DNA of 64,000 nt from G965267335 sp965267335 (GTDB taxonomy: Bacteria > Bacteroidota > Bacteroidia > Cytophagales > JAAEPT01). The DNA lies in assembly GCA_965267335.1 (NCBI GenBank), contig OZ253953.1, positions 2,790,001 through 2,854,000 on the forward strand, read 5' to 3'. A model generated the notes under the pieces. It saw nothing but the letters and a program-made list of their open reading frames with translations, ran no database searches and was not told where the DNA came from. This document shows, in pieces, positions 26,130 to 35,422 of this stretch (positions are counted from its first letter, which is position 1; the number at the start of each line of letters is the position of its first letter). A program made the translations under genes and the position numbers.

Positions 26130-26810
26130 TTATTCACCTCGCCTGGCATAAAAGTTTCGAAGATGAATATCACCATTTTTGATTACTGACAACATCCATT
26201 GCTTTTTTATTTCGAGGGCCTCTTCCGGATTCAGGCACCAATCCAGGTTCAATTGGCGCAGTCGATGAACCAAATGATACAGACATATGGCTACGCTTAC
26301 GGAAATATTGTAACTCTCCGTAAACCCATACATTGGGATTCTTAAAAAATAGTCGGCTTGTTCCTTAACCTCATCGGAAACCCCGGTTAGTTCAGTGCCA
26401 AAAACTAACGCACATTTTTCGTCCAAAGGTAGGTTTTCAGGATAGTAATCGTTGGTATGAGGTGTTGTGGCTACTATTTTATAACCTTTTGTTTTTAGAT
26501 GCTTCAGACATGAAATAGTATTTGAACTCACCTCTTCATTATACTGAATCATATTCACCCATTTCGAAGACCCCTGAGCTACATCGGGATTGAGGGTATA
26601 TTCATTTCGGTTCTCAATAATGTGTAAATCCTGGATTCCAAAGCAGTCACATGATCTGATAACAGCACTTGCATTATGGGATTGATAAATGTCTTCAAGT
26701 ACAACCGTCAAATGTCTGGTTCGATCAGAGAGAACCTTATCTATGGATTCCAGTCTGCTTTGAGTTATATACTCAGATAAATAATCAATCAGTTCCTGAT
26801 TCTCTCCCAT
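26130..26810 (-). CDS. TrmH-family (SpoU) RNA 2'-O-methyltransferase
   Basis: SAM-dependent ribose methyltransferase with the SPOUT knot, 226 residues, most likely the tRNA Gm18 enzyme TrmH. Family motifs are HNASAVIRSCDCFGIQDLHI (motif 1, residues about 40-60), CALVFGTELTGVSDEVKEQAD (motif 2) and IPMYGFTESYNISVSVAICLYHL (motif 3). The C-terminal helix after motif 3 (residues 185-220) is present as in TrmH. Its ATG overlaps the parC stop as TAATG, so translation is coupled to topoisomerase IV subunit A. Confidence 0.9.
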   Translation of the reverse strand: MGENQELIDYLSEYITQSRLESIDKVLSDRTRHLTVVLEDIYQSHNASAVIRSCDCFGIQDLHIIENRNEYTLNPDVAQGSSKWVNMIQYNEEVSSNTISCLKHLKTKGYKIVATTPHTNDYYPENLPLDEKCALVFGTELTGVSDEVKEQADYFLRIPMYGFTESYNISVSVAICLYHLVHRLRQLNLDWCLNPEEALEIKKQWMLSVIKNGDIHLRNFYARRGE

Positions 26811-29602
26811 TAGAAAAGACCTAATTGTTCTTTATCATCATTGCCTTTGTCCTTCTTTTCTGATTTCTTGGGTTTTACGTCCAACTCAATTGTAGACCCT
26901 ATATCTACATCAGCATCTTTCTCTGGGGCGTCCTTTTTTTCTTCACTCTTCTGCTGAGCGGTTGGTTGTTCTTTCTCCTCTTCTTTTTTGTGCTCAGGTT
27001 TGCTTTGCTCCGTTACTGGTTGTGTAGGAGTTGAGCTCTCGGTTTCATTATCGTCATCCGATTCCTTTTCAGGGCTTTCCGTTTTGTTTTCGAACTTTTC
27101 TTCTTTTAGTGTGACTTTATATACTCGGTCGTTCGTAAGTTTGTTGCCAATGGCTTTCCAGCCTTTTACATCGATTAATTCTTCTAATTGAAGTTCTGTG
27201 GTCTTTTTCTGTGCTCCTTTCGAGTTTGACTTATGAGACATTTCAATAGTGGCAGCATCAGCGGTAGTAGCCAATATCAACTTGGAACCCTTAGATTCAT
27301 TAATAAAGGGAAATTTCTTGCTATCTGTCGAGGTCTCGATCTGGAATCGTTTTACGTAGTAAGTTCCTGATTCTCCGTCCATATGGATAGCTGAAATGAC
27401 TTTTTTAGGGTCGTATTTATCGATTACTAACACGGAGTTGGGTTCGTATCTATTTGTAAGCTCAAACGAAGTGAGTTCGTAGCTTCCATCTTTATGTATT
27501 ACTACAATTTTATCTTCACCGTTGAACTGTCCTAATAGCTTACCCCTCTCCTCTCTATTGAGCCTTCCAACCACTTCATCATACCAGATGTCAACACCCG
27601 AAAGAGTGGATACTCCAGCTGATTTCAGTTCTACTTTTCTCACAGGATATTTAGTCAGGATATTTCCTCCGGCTCCACGTCCTTTGATTTCAATATCTGC
27701 AAAATCAAATTCAAAGACCTTTTTTCTGGCTGTACTACCCGCTGTAAGATAAACGGTTACCGTCTCAGCTTCACCATTTGGGTTAGCCGTAAAATAATGG
27801 ACTTTGGCGCCTTTTCCTTTTCCTATTTCGTACTCTTTGTCTCTGGTTACACCAAGGACCTGAAACCTCTTCACATAGCTTTTTCCATTATCACCATTTA
27901 CATAGGCCATATTATAGACCATACGCTCATCCCCTTTCTTAAACACTCCGGCAAAGATGATGTTCTTTCCAACGAAGACTTTGTCCGCAATCTTCGATAC
28001 TACCATTCTTCCATCTCTACGGAAAACGATAATGTCGTCTATATCAGAACAATCACAAACAAATTCATCCTTTCTTAGTCCTGTACCTATGAAGCCTTCT
28101 TTTGCATTCATGTACAGCTTAGCATTATTAGCCACCACCTGAGTAGCCTGGATTGTATCAAAGGTTCTGATTTCGGTTTTACGTTCCTTTCCCTTACCAA
28201 ATTTATCAAGCACGCCCTGGTAATAAGCGATAGCGTAATCCGTAAGGTTTTTCAAATTATGCTCAACCTCTTTTAGTTCCTCCTCCAGCTTACGCATCAA
28301 TTCATCTGCTTTGAAGCTGTCGAACCGGGATATCCTCTTAATCTTAATTTCAGTTAATCTAACGATATCCTCTTCCTTGATCTCCCTGTAGAATTGAGGT
28401 TTATAAGGATCAAGTCCCTTGTCAATAGTATCTATAACCGCTTCCCAGGTCTCGCATTCCTCAATATCACGGTATATTCTGTTTTCAATAAAAATCTTCT
28501 CCAGGCTGCTGAAAAGAATTTTTTCCATCAACTCACCTTTCCTGATCTCCAGCTCCTGCTTAAGCAGGCTAACGGTATTATCGGTACATACTTTGAGTAT
28601 ATCATCCACCGACATGAAGTGTGGCTTTTCATCGATGATTACACAAGCGTTGGGAGAAATTGAAACTTCACAGTCCGTAAAGGCATATAGGGCATCGATC
28701 ATTACATCTGGTGAAACACCACTTGGCATGGTGACAAGAATTTCAACATCTTTAGCGGTATTATCAACCACTTTTTTGATCTTGATTTTTCCATTGTCAT
28801 TGGCTTTGATAATGGAATCGATCAAACTAGAAGTTGTGGTATTGAATGGAATTTCCCGTATGGCAAGGTTCTTTTTATCTACCTCCTCTATACGAGCTCT
28901 GACCCTGATTTTTCCGCCTCTCAGGCCGTGGTTATATTGAGAAAAATCAGCTAGTCCTCCTGTTGGAAAATCCGGGAGAATATTGGTCTTTTTGCCCTTT
29001 AAAATCTTTATCGATCCTTCAATCAGTTCAATAAAGTTATGAGGCATAATCTTGGTGGCCAATCCAACAGCAATACCTTCGACTCCCTGAGCTAATAACA
29101 AAGGAAACTTTACGGGCAGTGTAATAGGTTCTTTGTTTCGTCCGTCATATGAGGCTTGCCATTCAGTAGTTTGAGGGTTGAAAACAACATGATTCGCAAA
29201 TTTTGACAGTCGCCCTTCAATATATCTGGGTGCCGCGGCACTATCGCCTGTCCGAATATCACCCCAGTTACCCTGAGTTTCGATCAATAAATCTTTTTGT
29301 CCCAGATTGACAACTGCGTCACCAATAGCGGCATCACCATGAGGGTGATATTGCATCGTATGACCGATGATGTTGGCTATTTTATTAAACCTTCCATCAT
29401 CCTTCTCCTTCATTGAGTGCAATATCCGCCTTTGTACCGGCTTCAAACCATCCTGAATGGCTGGTACCGCACGTTCTAAAATCACATATGATGCATAGTC
29501 CAAAAACCAGTTTTCATACATTCCTGATACCGGAATCACATCATGCATTTCATCATCTCCAGACATACCAGCATCTGGAATATTATCGACTTCATCGGCC
29601 AT
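26810..29602 (-). CDS. parC: DNA topoisomerase IV subunit A
   Basis: Cleavage subunit of the type IIA topoisomerase that decatenates chromosomes. The breakage-reunion domain contains the catalytic tyrosine Y127 in SAAAPRYIEG and the HPHGDAAIGDAV segment. A C-terminal beta-pinwheel-like domain follows from about residue 500. At 930 residues it is longer than typical ParC because of a tail of about 95 residues that is very rich in E, K, D, S, T and P and looks disordered. The last five residues are QLGLF, a match to the beta-clamp-binding consensus. The ParC rather than GyrA call follows from the EGRL variant and the presence of parE 700 nt away. trmH overlaps its stop. Confidence 0.93.
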   Translation of the reverse strand: MADEVDNIPDAGMSGDDEMHDVIPVSGMYENWFLDYASYVILERAVPAIQDGLKPVQRRILHSMKEKDDGRFNKIANIIGHTMQYHPHGDAAIGDAVVNLGQKDLLIETQGNWGDIRTGDSAAAPRYIEGRLSKFANHVVFNPQTTEWQASYDGRNKEPITLPVKFPLLLAQGVEGIAVGLATKIMPHNFIELIEGSIKILKGKKTNILPDFPTGGLADFSQYNHGLRGGKIRVRARIEEVDKKNLAIREIPFNTTTSSLIDSIIKANDNGKIKIKKVVDNTAKDVEILVTMPSGVSPDVMIDALYAFTDCEVSISPNACVIIDEKPHFMSVDDILKVCTDNTVSLLKQELEIRKGELMEKILFSSLEKIFIENRIYRDIEECETWEAVIDTIDKGLDPYKPQFYREIKEEDIVRLTEIKIKRISRFDSFKADELMRKLEEELKEVEHNLKNLTDYAIAYYQGVLDKFGKGKERKTEIRTFDTIQATQVVANNAKLYMNAKEGFIGTGLRKDEFVCDCSDIDDIIVFRRDGRMVVSKIADKVFVGKNIIFAGVFKKGDERMVYNMAYVNGDNGKSYVKRFQVLGVTRDKEYEIGKGKGAKVHYFTANPNGEAETVTVYLTAGSTARKKVFEFDFADIEIKGRGAGGNILTKYPVRKVELKSAGVSTLSGVDIWYDEVVGRLNREERGKLLGQFNGEDKIVVIHKDGSYELTSFELTNRYEPNSVLVIDKYDPKKVISAIHMDGESGTYYVKRFQIETSTDSKKFPFINESKGSKLILATTADAATIEMSHKSNSKGAQKKTTELQLEELIDVKGWKAIGNKLTNDRVYKVTLKEEKFENKTESPEKESDDDNETESSTPTQPVTEQSKPEHKKEEEKEQPTAQQKSEEKKDAPEKDADVDIGSTIELDVKPKKSEKKDKGNDDKEQLGLF

Positions 29603-29702
29603 AGGTAAGAGATTTTGAGGTTTTTATCACCGGAGTACAAAATTAATTATAGTTTTAAGCTCTGAAATATTTCATTCTATTAGTTATCAACATCACCTAA
29701 TT

Positions 29703-30077
29703 GTGAAATCTACATTATCAATATTGAAAGTAGTGTTAATAGTGCTTATCATAGGCTGCGAAAGTTCTAATACAGAAATCCCGATTGACGGAGAGAAATG
29801 GAAATCAGACCCAAATGGTTGTCAGGGGATCAGGATGGCATTAAAGGATCAATTGATCAGGTCCAAAGAGCACTTGATTGGATTATCGCAACAGGATATT
29901 ATCGGTATCCTGGGAAAACCAGACATGAATCAATTGGATAACCGTTCAAAGAAAAGTTATTTATACTTTATCGAAGGTGCTGCTGAATGTAATTCAGATT
30001 CAGATAAGTCCACCAAACTTGTTATAGAATTCAATTCCATTAACCAGGTTCGGTTTGTTACCTTTCAGAAGTGGTAA
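29703..30077 (+). CDS. small BamE-like lipoprotein
   Basis: Lipoprotein of 124 residues starting with GTG, with lipobox LIIGC (Cys19). The core HLIGLSQQDIIGILGKPDMNQ followed by strand-forming segments is the SmpA/BamE pattern (helix, G-x-x-G/P turn, then beta strands), also seen at 21369-21719. A role in outer-membrane assembly is not implied, because this fold is used by many small lipoproteins. It is divergent from parC and lies between parC and parE. Confidence 0.75.
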   Translation: MKSTLSILKVVLIVLIIGCESSNTEIPIDGEKWKSDPNGCQGIRMALKDQLIRSKEHLIGLSQQDIIGILGKPDMNQLDNRSKKSYLYFIEGAAECNSDSDKSTKLVIEFNSINQVRFVTFQKW

Positions 30078-30091
30078 TCGGGGGACAGTAA

Positions 30092-30227
30092 TTACATCTT
30101 AAGCTGTCCTGACTTCCTCATTTTCTTTACTTTCTTAATGTTCTGCTTACATTTTTTACTGGTACGTACGCACTGAGTAAACATCATTAAAGAAAGAAAG
30201 CCAAGAGCTAATACTTTAAGTTTCATA
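30092..30227 (-). pseudogene. possible frameshifted small lipoprotein
   Basis: From ATG at 30227 the minus strand reads MKLKVLALGFLSLMMF, a good lipoprotein signal core, but then runs into a stop after 23 residues. One base fewer in the four-T run (30179-30182, AAAA on plus) would give TQCVRTSKKCKQNIKKVKKM and a 44-residue basic lipoprotein ending at the TAA at 30092-30094. Either a frameshifted gene, a sequencing slip, or chance. Confidence 0.3.
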
Positions 30228-30294
30228 CCTGAATCTTTTGAAGGTTTAGAGAATAGAGCTAACTAAGATACGACTATATCATGAGCATTACCAG

Positions 30295-32202
30295 CTATTT
30301 TGTAAAAACCTCTGCTTCTTCTTTTGAATGCTCTTCCTTATCCGGGTCAACTTCTTCAACTCCTACCTCATCCTTTTCAATTCTAAGGTTTTCAATAATG
30401 AACTGTTGACGTTCGGGAGTGTTTTTTCCCATGAAATACTTCAGTAGCGAGTTGATGGATGTATCTTTTTTAAGTAGTATAGGTTCTAGCCTAATATCTT
30501 CTCCAATGAATCCCCCGAACTCATCAGGTGATATCTCTCCAAGTCCTTTGAAGCGGGTTATCTCAGGTTTACCACCTAATTTTGCAATCGCTTTTCTCTT
30601 TTCATCTTCGCTGTAACAATAATGGGTCTCTTTCTTGTTTCTTACCCTGAATAAAGGAGTTTCCAGTATGTATACATGCCCATTCCTAATCAAATCAGGA
30701 AAAAACTGAAGGAAAAAGGTTAGTAATAATAACCTGATGTGCATACCATCCACATCAGCATCAGTGGCAATGACTATACGATTATACCTAAGATTCTCAA
30801 CGCCATCCTCTACATTCAGGGCATGTTGCAGCAAGTTGAATTCTTCATTCTCGTATACAATTTTCTTAGTAAGGCCAAAACAGTTTAATGGTTTACCTCT
30901 AAGGCTGAATACAGCTTGTGTTTGGACATCACGAGCCTTAGTTATGGAACCACTGGCGCTATCACCCTCAGTAATAAAAATGGTTGAGTTATAGCGATTG
31001 TCGTTTTTTGTATCATCATAATGCACCCGACAGTCTCTGAGTTTTTTGTTGTGAAGATTGGCTTTTTTTGCCCTTTCGTTTGCGAGTTTTTTAATACCTG
31101 CGATATCCTTCCTTTCCCGCTCCGATTGCAGGATTCGTTTGAGAAGGGCATCTGCAACTTCAGAGTTTCTGTGTAGGTAATTATCTAATTCTTTCTTAAC
31201 GAAATCGTTTACGAAGGTTCTCAACGTAGGACCTTTTGGACCAACATTTTGGGAACCTAGTTTTGTTTTAGTTTGAGATTCGAAAACTGGTTCTTGTACT
31301 CTCACACTAACAGCACCAACAATTGACGCTCTGATATCTGCTGCGTCAAAGTCCTTCTTATAGAACTCTCTAATTGTCTTGACTAGAGCCTCCCTAAATG
31401 CGGCAAGGTGTGTCCCACCCTGAGTCGTATACTGTCCATTGACGAAGGAATAGTACTCTTCACCGTATTGATTTCCGTGTGTCATGGAAACCTCAATGTC
31501 ATCACCTTTTAGGTGTATCAAAGGGTATCTTCTGTTTTCTTCGGCTATTTTTCTACTGAGCAGGTCCAATAAACCGTTTTCAGAATGATATTTTTGCCCG
31601 TTGAAATTGATTGTTAGACCCGCGTTCAAATAAGCATAGTTCCAGATTTGATCCTCGAGGTAGTTGGGTATAAATCGGTAATTCTTGAATACGGTTTCAT
31701 CAGGCTCAAAAGTTACCCGGGTGCCATTACGGTTGCTGGTCTTTGCTATTTTATGATCTTTGACTAATTCACCTTTCTGAAACTCAGCGACTTTGGATTC
31801 TCCATCTCTGATCGATTCTACCCTGAAATAATTCGATAGTGCATTAACTGCTTTCGTACCGACCCCATTCAATCCTACAGATTTTTGAAAGGCATCTGAG
31901 TCGTATTTACCACCAGTGTTTATTTTTGAAACGCAATCAACTACCTTTCCCAAAGGTATTCCTCGTCCATAGTCACGTACATCTACTTTGTGTTCGGATA
32001 TTTTGATTTCGATGGTTTTTCCATGCCCCATCACGTGCTCATCAATACAATTATCTACTACCTCCTTGACCAAGACATAGATACCATCGTCCATAGCAGA
32101 GCCATCGCCTAGCTTTCCGATGTACATTCCCGGTCTTAATCTTATGTGCTCTTTCCAATCGAGTGATTTAATACTATCCTCGGTGTAATTCGCTTCAGCC
32201 AT
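30295..32202 (-). CDS. parE: DNA topoisomerase IV subunit B
   Basis: ATPase subunit of topoisomerase IV, 635 residues. The GHKL ATP site is visible in the N-terminus (EVVDNCIDEHVMGHGKTIEI, DYGRGIPLGK, VGLNGVGTKAVNAL), the transducer domain follows, and the TOPRIM domain shows the EGDSASGS motif, the SLRGKPLN segment and DADVDGMHIR. The length and RxGM start (LRPGMYIGKLGDG) fit ParE of Bacteroidota. It pairs with parC 700 nt away on the same strand, separated by two short genes or fragments. Confidence 0.95.
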   Translation of the reverse strand: MAEANYTEDSIKSLDWKEHIRLRPGMYIGKLGDGSAMDDGIYVLVKEVVDNCIDEHVMGHGKTIEIKISEHKVDVRDYGRGIPLGKVVDCVSKINTGGKYDSDAFQKSVGLNGVGTKAVNALSNYFRVESIRDGESKVAEFQKGELVKDHKIAKTSNRNGTRVTFEPDETVFKNYRFIPNYLEDQIWNYAYLNAGLTINFNGQKYHSENGLLDLLSRKIAEENRRYPLIHLKGDDIEVSMTHGNQYGEEYYSFVNGQYTTQGGTHLAAFREALVKTIREFYKKDFDAADIRASIVGAVSVRVQEPVFESQTKTKLGSQNVGPKGPTLRTFVNDFVKKELDNYLHRNSEVADALLKRILQSERERKDIAGIKKLANERAKKANLHNKKLRDCRVHYDDTKNDNRYNSTIFITEGDSASGSITKARDVQTQAVFSLRGKPLNCFGLTKKIVYENEEFNLLQHALNVEDGVENLRYNRIVIATDADVDGMHIRLLLLTFFLQFFPDLIRNGHVYILETPLFRVRNKKETHYCYSEDEKRKAIAKLGGKPEITRFKGLGEISPDEFGGFIGEDIRLEPILLKKDTSINSLLKYFMGKNTPERQQFIIENLRIEKDEVGVEEVDPDKEEHSKEEAEVFTK

Positions 32203-32272
32203 TCTATGAAAGTTTTGGAATAATTGTTGTTTGCTAACGGTTACAAATTACCTAATTTTACACGACTTAAAG

Positions 32273-33019
32273 ATGAAATCACTTTCAAAATTATCCACAG
32301 ATATGCATACTAAGAGACAATTTTTACCCACAAAACTACTGATGGCTGCATTTTTAATGCTGGTTACGACTCTATCCTTTGCCCAGGATTGCTCCCCTTA
32401 TTTTCCATTAAAACAGGGGACGACTTACACTATGAAAAATTATGATAAGAAAGATAAGTTGGAGGGTACCAGTGAACAAACCATTGTTAAGAAAACGACT
32501 AATGGAGGTAATGTTGAGGCTAAAGTTGATATAACACACTATGATAAGAAGGACAAAGTAGTTGCTAAAGGTGACTATACAGTAAGCTGTAAGAATGGAT
32601 CTGTTGAGATAGATATGTCTAACTTAATTTCTAACATGACTCAGTTATACAATACCGGAGGTATGGATGTGAAGGTCGATGGTGATGTGCTTGATCTACC
32701 AGCGGAACTTAAAGCAGGTCAGGAACTTAAAGGTGGTAAAATTACTGCATCCATAAGTAATATGGGCATGAACATCTTTAAAACTACTGTCGTTATTTCA
32801 GATCGAAAGGTAGAGGGTTTTGAAACGGTTACCACTCCGGCAGGAAGTTTTGAGTGTGCCAAAATATCCTATATTTCTCGAGCTCAGGTAATGATCAAAA
32901 CTGTTGAAACCAAAGTTGTTGAATACTACAGTAAGGATGTTGGCATGGTTAAATCAGAGCACTATAAACTTAAAGACAACTCATTACAAGGTTATTCTCA
33001 GCTAGAAAGTATTGAATAA
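32273..33019 (+). CDS. secreted TapB/DUF3108-like protein
   Basis: Exported protein of 248 residues from the ATG at 32273 (a second ATG at 32303 is also possible). The signal peptide core is LLMAAFLMLVTTLSFAQ. The mature part begins DCSPYFPLKQGTTYTMKNYDKKDKLEGT, the pattern of the TapB/DUF3108-like beta-sandwich proteins common in Bacteroidota, and contains the typical GFETVTTPAGSFECAKISY strand pair. Function unknown. A perfect TTATCCACA lies in its first codons at 32291-32299. The PAP2 gene starts 3 nt after its stop. Confidence 0.8.
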   Translation: MKSLSKLSTDMHTKRQFLPTKLLMAAFLMLVTTLSFAQDCSPYFPLKQGTTYTMKNYDKKDKLEGTSEQTIVKKTTNGGNVEAKVDITHYDKKDKVVAKGDYTVSCKNGSVEIDMSNLISNMTQLYNTGGMDVKVDGDVLDLPAELKAGQELKGGKITASISNMGMNIFKTTVVISDRKVEGFETVTTPAGSFECAKISYISRAQVMIKTVETKVVEYYSKDVGMVKSEHYKLKDNSLQGYSQLESIE

Positions 33020-33022
33020 GAC

Positions 33023-33679
33023 TTGAAGCTTATCATAAAAAATATTAAAAACTGCTCCTGGTACTTCATTCCAGCCGGAGCAGTTTTTCTTTTTACCGCC
33101 ATTTTAATTCTGGTCAATTCAAAGGCAGATACACACCTTTGGATCAATCAGTTTCATTCGGAATTCTTTGATGACTTTTTCACCATCGCCACAGGTGCAG
33201 GCACCGGAGTTTCGATCGGTATTTGTGTGATCATTCTAGTATTTATTAGATATGGCCATGCGCTGTGTTCATTATTTGGTTATGCTATAGCTGTGGGAGT
33301 TGTTCAGCTCTTTAAACACGTTCTGTTGCATAATATGTACCGACCGGTTCGGTATTTTGAAGAACTAGGCATTGAACTTTATCAGGTCGAGGGAATTGAA
33401 CAGAAAACTCTTAAATCCTTCCCTTCAGGACATACCACAGAAATTTTCTTTGTTTGTACCTATCTGGCTATGGTGATAGGAAATAAGTTTCCCAACATTC
33501 TTCTCCTAATACTTGCCGTATTGGTGGGTTTTTCAAGAGTTTACCTATCCCAGCACTTTCTTGAAGACGTACTTGGTGGAGCTGTACTGGGTACTTTTTT
33601 TGCTTTAGTTTCCTATTCTTTATCCACCGTATGGCAGCAAAAGAGGCCATGGATGAACGATAGGTTAATCAGGAAATAG
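33023..33679 (+). CDS. PAP2-family membrane phosphatase
   Basis: Integral membrane phosphatase of the PAP2 superfamily, 218 residues, probably acting on a lipid phosphate such as undecaprenyl diphosphate or phosphatidylglycerol phosphate. The three signature motifs are visible: K-x6-RP in LFKHVLLHNMYRP, PSGHT in LKSFPSGHTTE, and SR-x5-H-x3-D in SRVYLSQHFLED. About six membrane segments are present. The start is TTG at 33023, the only plausible start, since the preceding in-frame stop is two codons upstream and the first membrane segment begins at residue 12. A terminator-shaped hairpin lies inside codons 9-22. The 3' end overlaps the convergent glycosyltransferase gene. Confidence 0.9.
   Translation: MKLIIKNIKNCSWYFIPAGAVFLFTAILILVNSKADTHLWINQFHSEFFDDFFTIATGAGTGVSIGICVIILVFIRYGHALCSLFGYAIAVGVVQLFKHVLLHNMYRPVRYFEELGIELYQVEGIEQKTLKSFPSGHTTEIFFVCTYLAMVIGNKFPNILLLILAVLVGFSRVYLSQHFLEDVLGGAVLGTFFALVSYSLSTVWQQKRPWMNDRLIRK
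33047..33094 (+). terminator. terminator-shaped hairpin inside the PAP2 coding start
   Basis: AAAAACTGCTCC (33047-33058) and GGAGCAGTTTTT (33077-33088) form a perfect 12-bp stem with an 18-nt loop, followed by CTTTTT. It lies 28 nt past the stop of the upstream gene, where a terminator is expected, yet it encodes the first PAP2 membrane segment. Confidence 0.7.
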
Positions 33680-34766
33680 ATTCAAATTCGCTATCGTATT
33701 TACTAATCATTTCGCTCCACGCAAACTGATTGATGTGCTCTTGCAGTGACTTTGAATATGGATTGTCGGGCACTAAAGTGAGTAACTTATTTAATAAAGT
33801 ACGATCATTGTCATATAGTAATTCATGATGCAAATTATCTGGTATCAGCTCAGGATAGGCTAATCGATTGGGCAGTAATGGAAGTACTCCAGAATGAATA
33901 GCCTCCGCAACTGATATACCGAAAAAGTCATGATAGGATGTAACAGGAATTACATGACAACTCCCCATAAGGGCCTTATATTCCTCTTTCGAATCTAAAT
34001 ATTCATCTTGAACAATAAAGGGTTTTAGGCCTTCTATTAAAATCTTGATGTCAGTTGTTAGTTTTGCTTTTTGCCCAAGCAGTACTAGCTCTATATCTGT
34101 TCGCTGTTTTACTAATTCACTAATTATATTAAGGAAACCTAATATATTCTTGTCCTGCTCCCATCGATGATTCCAAAGAATTCGAAGTTTATCTGTAGAA
34201 GACCTGGGCTCAAGCGTAGCGCTCTCCAACTCAAGCCCTACGGGCAAGACCGTGCTTTTATGTTCAACTTCTCCTACTCCTTCCGAGTTCTTATGATCTG
34301 GAAATTTTGACAGCATTTCAGCCAATGAACTTAGAAATATAGTCTTATGGTAATTACTATTAAAAATTACCTTATCAGCACATAAAGCTGAGGTATAGTT
34401 GATGAAACCATAATGATTATCTCTCTTGTTGCGAATATCAGTATCATCAGGGGATTTTGGGTAGGTAAACTGACTTTCATGAAAATAAACAGCAGTTGGA
34501 ATATCATGAGTTTCGTTTCGTATCATTGCAAGAAAAGTAGTCAGGTCTAGCATATCTGTTGCTAAAATCAGATCAGGCCTGAAATCCAACTTCTTATACT
34601 CATTAGCCAAGGTGATTGCTCCTCCATGCATTCGCCATTTCCAATGTTTACCGGGTAAACTAAGTAACTGGATGTTATGTCTTGAGTGTTTCATTAAGCC
34701 ATCAGCCCATTGCTTGTGAGATCCGGAATAAAAGGGTTCTATTAGCAATATATTCCTCGGCTTCAT
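33669..34766 (-). CDS. tRNA-queuosine mannosyltransferase-like (DUF3524) glycosyltransferase
   Basis: GT-B glycosyltransferase of the DUF3524/GTDC1 family; the vertebrate member (QTMAN) attaches mannose to queuosine at position 34 of tRNA-Asp. The N-terminal domain matches well: LLIEPFYSGSHKQWADGL near residue 7, LPGKHWKWRMHGGA near 38, and YFHESQFTYPKSP near 94. The C-terminal Rossmann domain has ILWNHRWEQDKN and FFGISVAEAIHSGVLPLLP, the donor-binding EX7E-like helix. The 365 residues fit. The exact bacterial substrate is inferred. Its ATG overlaps the stop of the second Dph6-like gene (ATGA), making it the last gene of a coupled three-gene unit. Confidence 0.88.
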   Translation of the reverse strand: MKPRNILLIEPFYSGSHKQWADGLMKHSRHNIQLLSLPGKHWKWRMHGGAITLANEYKKLDFRPDLILATDMLDLTTFLAMIRNETHDIPTAVYFHESQFTYPKSPDDTDIRNKRDNHYGFINYTSALCADKVIFNSNYHKTIFLSSLAEMLSKFPDHKNSEGVGEVEHKSTVLPVGLELESATLEPRSSTDKLRILWNHRWEQDKNILGFLNIISELVKQRTDIELVLLGQKAKLTTDIKILIEGLKPFIVQDEYLDSKEEYKALMGSCHVIPVTSYHDFFGISVAEAIHSGVLPLLPNRLAYPELIPDNLHHELLYDNDRTLLNKLLTLVPDNPYSKSLQEHINQFAWSEMISKYDSEFESIS

Positions 34767-35422
34767 GATGTCTGCCAGTCAAGAAAGCAATAATGACCTA
34801 CCCTCACTTTTTGATAGTGTGGTAATTGTATTGGGGCTTTGAACAATGGACAATCAGTTACTACAGTATGGAATTCACCATTTTCACCGCAAGCATCTAT
34901 CCCCATCCCAATAAGTTCTTCCACTAATTGAATGTCAAGCCTTCTGCCAAGATAGTCCATACCTAGCAAGTCCGCATCACAGCTGGTGATATAGGTTTCT
35001 ATACCTGACGCGATCATTTCAAGAACGAGCTTCTTTCTATCCGAATGCCAGAGAGGAAGACTTGCTGTCAACCCAGCCTGTAAACATACCTTCTCCTCCC
35101 ATTCCTTGTGGCGGTCGATATCAATATCACCAAATACGAACCCCTCTAGAGAGTATTCTACCTTCAGCTGCTTTAGCTTATCAACGAAATTTTTTTCATA
35201 ATCCGACCATGTACTCATTTGAAAAGCAATAGGAAGCTCTAACACAGCTGCCTGTGATTCCAGAATCTCTTTTGTCAGTCCATGAGATCGGGAGATTTTT
35301 CCATTTTCATTGAGGATATTCAAAAGGACTTTTGGCTGCATACCAGATTCAACGGCTTTCATTAACGTAAAGCAGCTGTCTTTTCCCCCACTCCATGAAC
35401 AACCTATATTTCTTTCTTTCAT
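34763..35422 (-). CDS. Dph6-like ATP pyrophosphatase (DUF71), paralogue 2
   Basis: Adenine-nucleotide alpha-hydrolase fold protein of the DUF71/COG2102 family, 219 residues. The PP-loop SGGKDS is at residues 11-16, and the family motif CGENGEFHT is near residue 180. Eukaryotic and archaeal members (Dph6) amidate diphthine, but bacteria lack diphthamide. Published comparative genomics proposed that many bacterial members act in B12 salvage, which fits the upstream btuB and riboswitch. It overlaps the preceding paralogue and the following glycosyltransferase by ATGA at both ends. The two paralogues are diverged, so this is an old duplication. Confidence 0.85.
   Translation of the reverse strand: MKERNIGCSWSGGKDSCFTLMKAVESGMQPKVLLNILNENGKISRSHGLTKEILESQAAVLELPIAFQMSTWSDYEKNFVDKLKQLKVEYSLEGFVFGDIDIDRHKEWEEKVCLQAGLTASLPLWHSDRKKLVLEMIASGIETYITSCDADLLGMDYLGRRLDIQLVEELIGMGIDACGENGEFHTVVTDCPLFKAPIQLPHYQKVRVGHYCFLDWQTS

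Noticed and set aside
26080..26176. Longer TPR lipoprotein starting at 26176
   Set aside because: The extension would overlap trmH and place about 30 residues in front of a clean lipoprotein signal; the ATG at 26080 is preferred.
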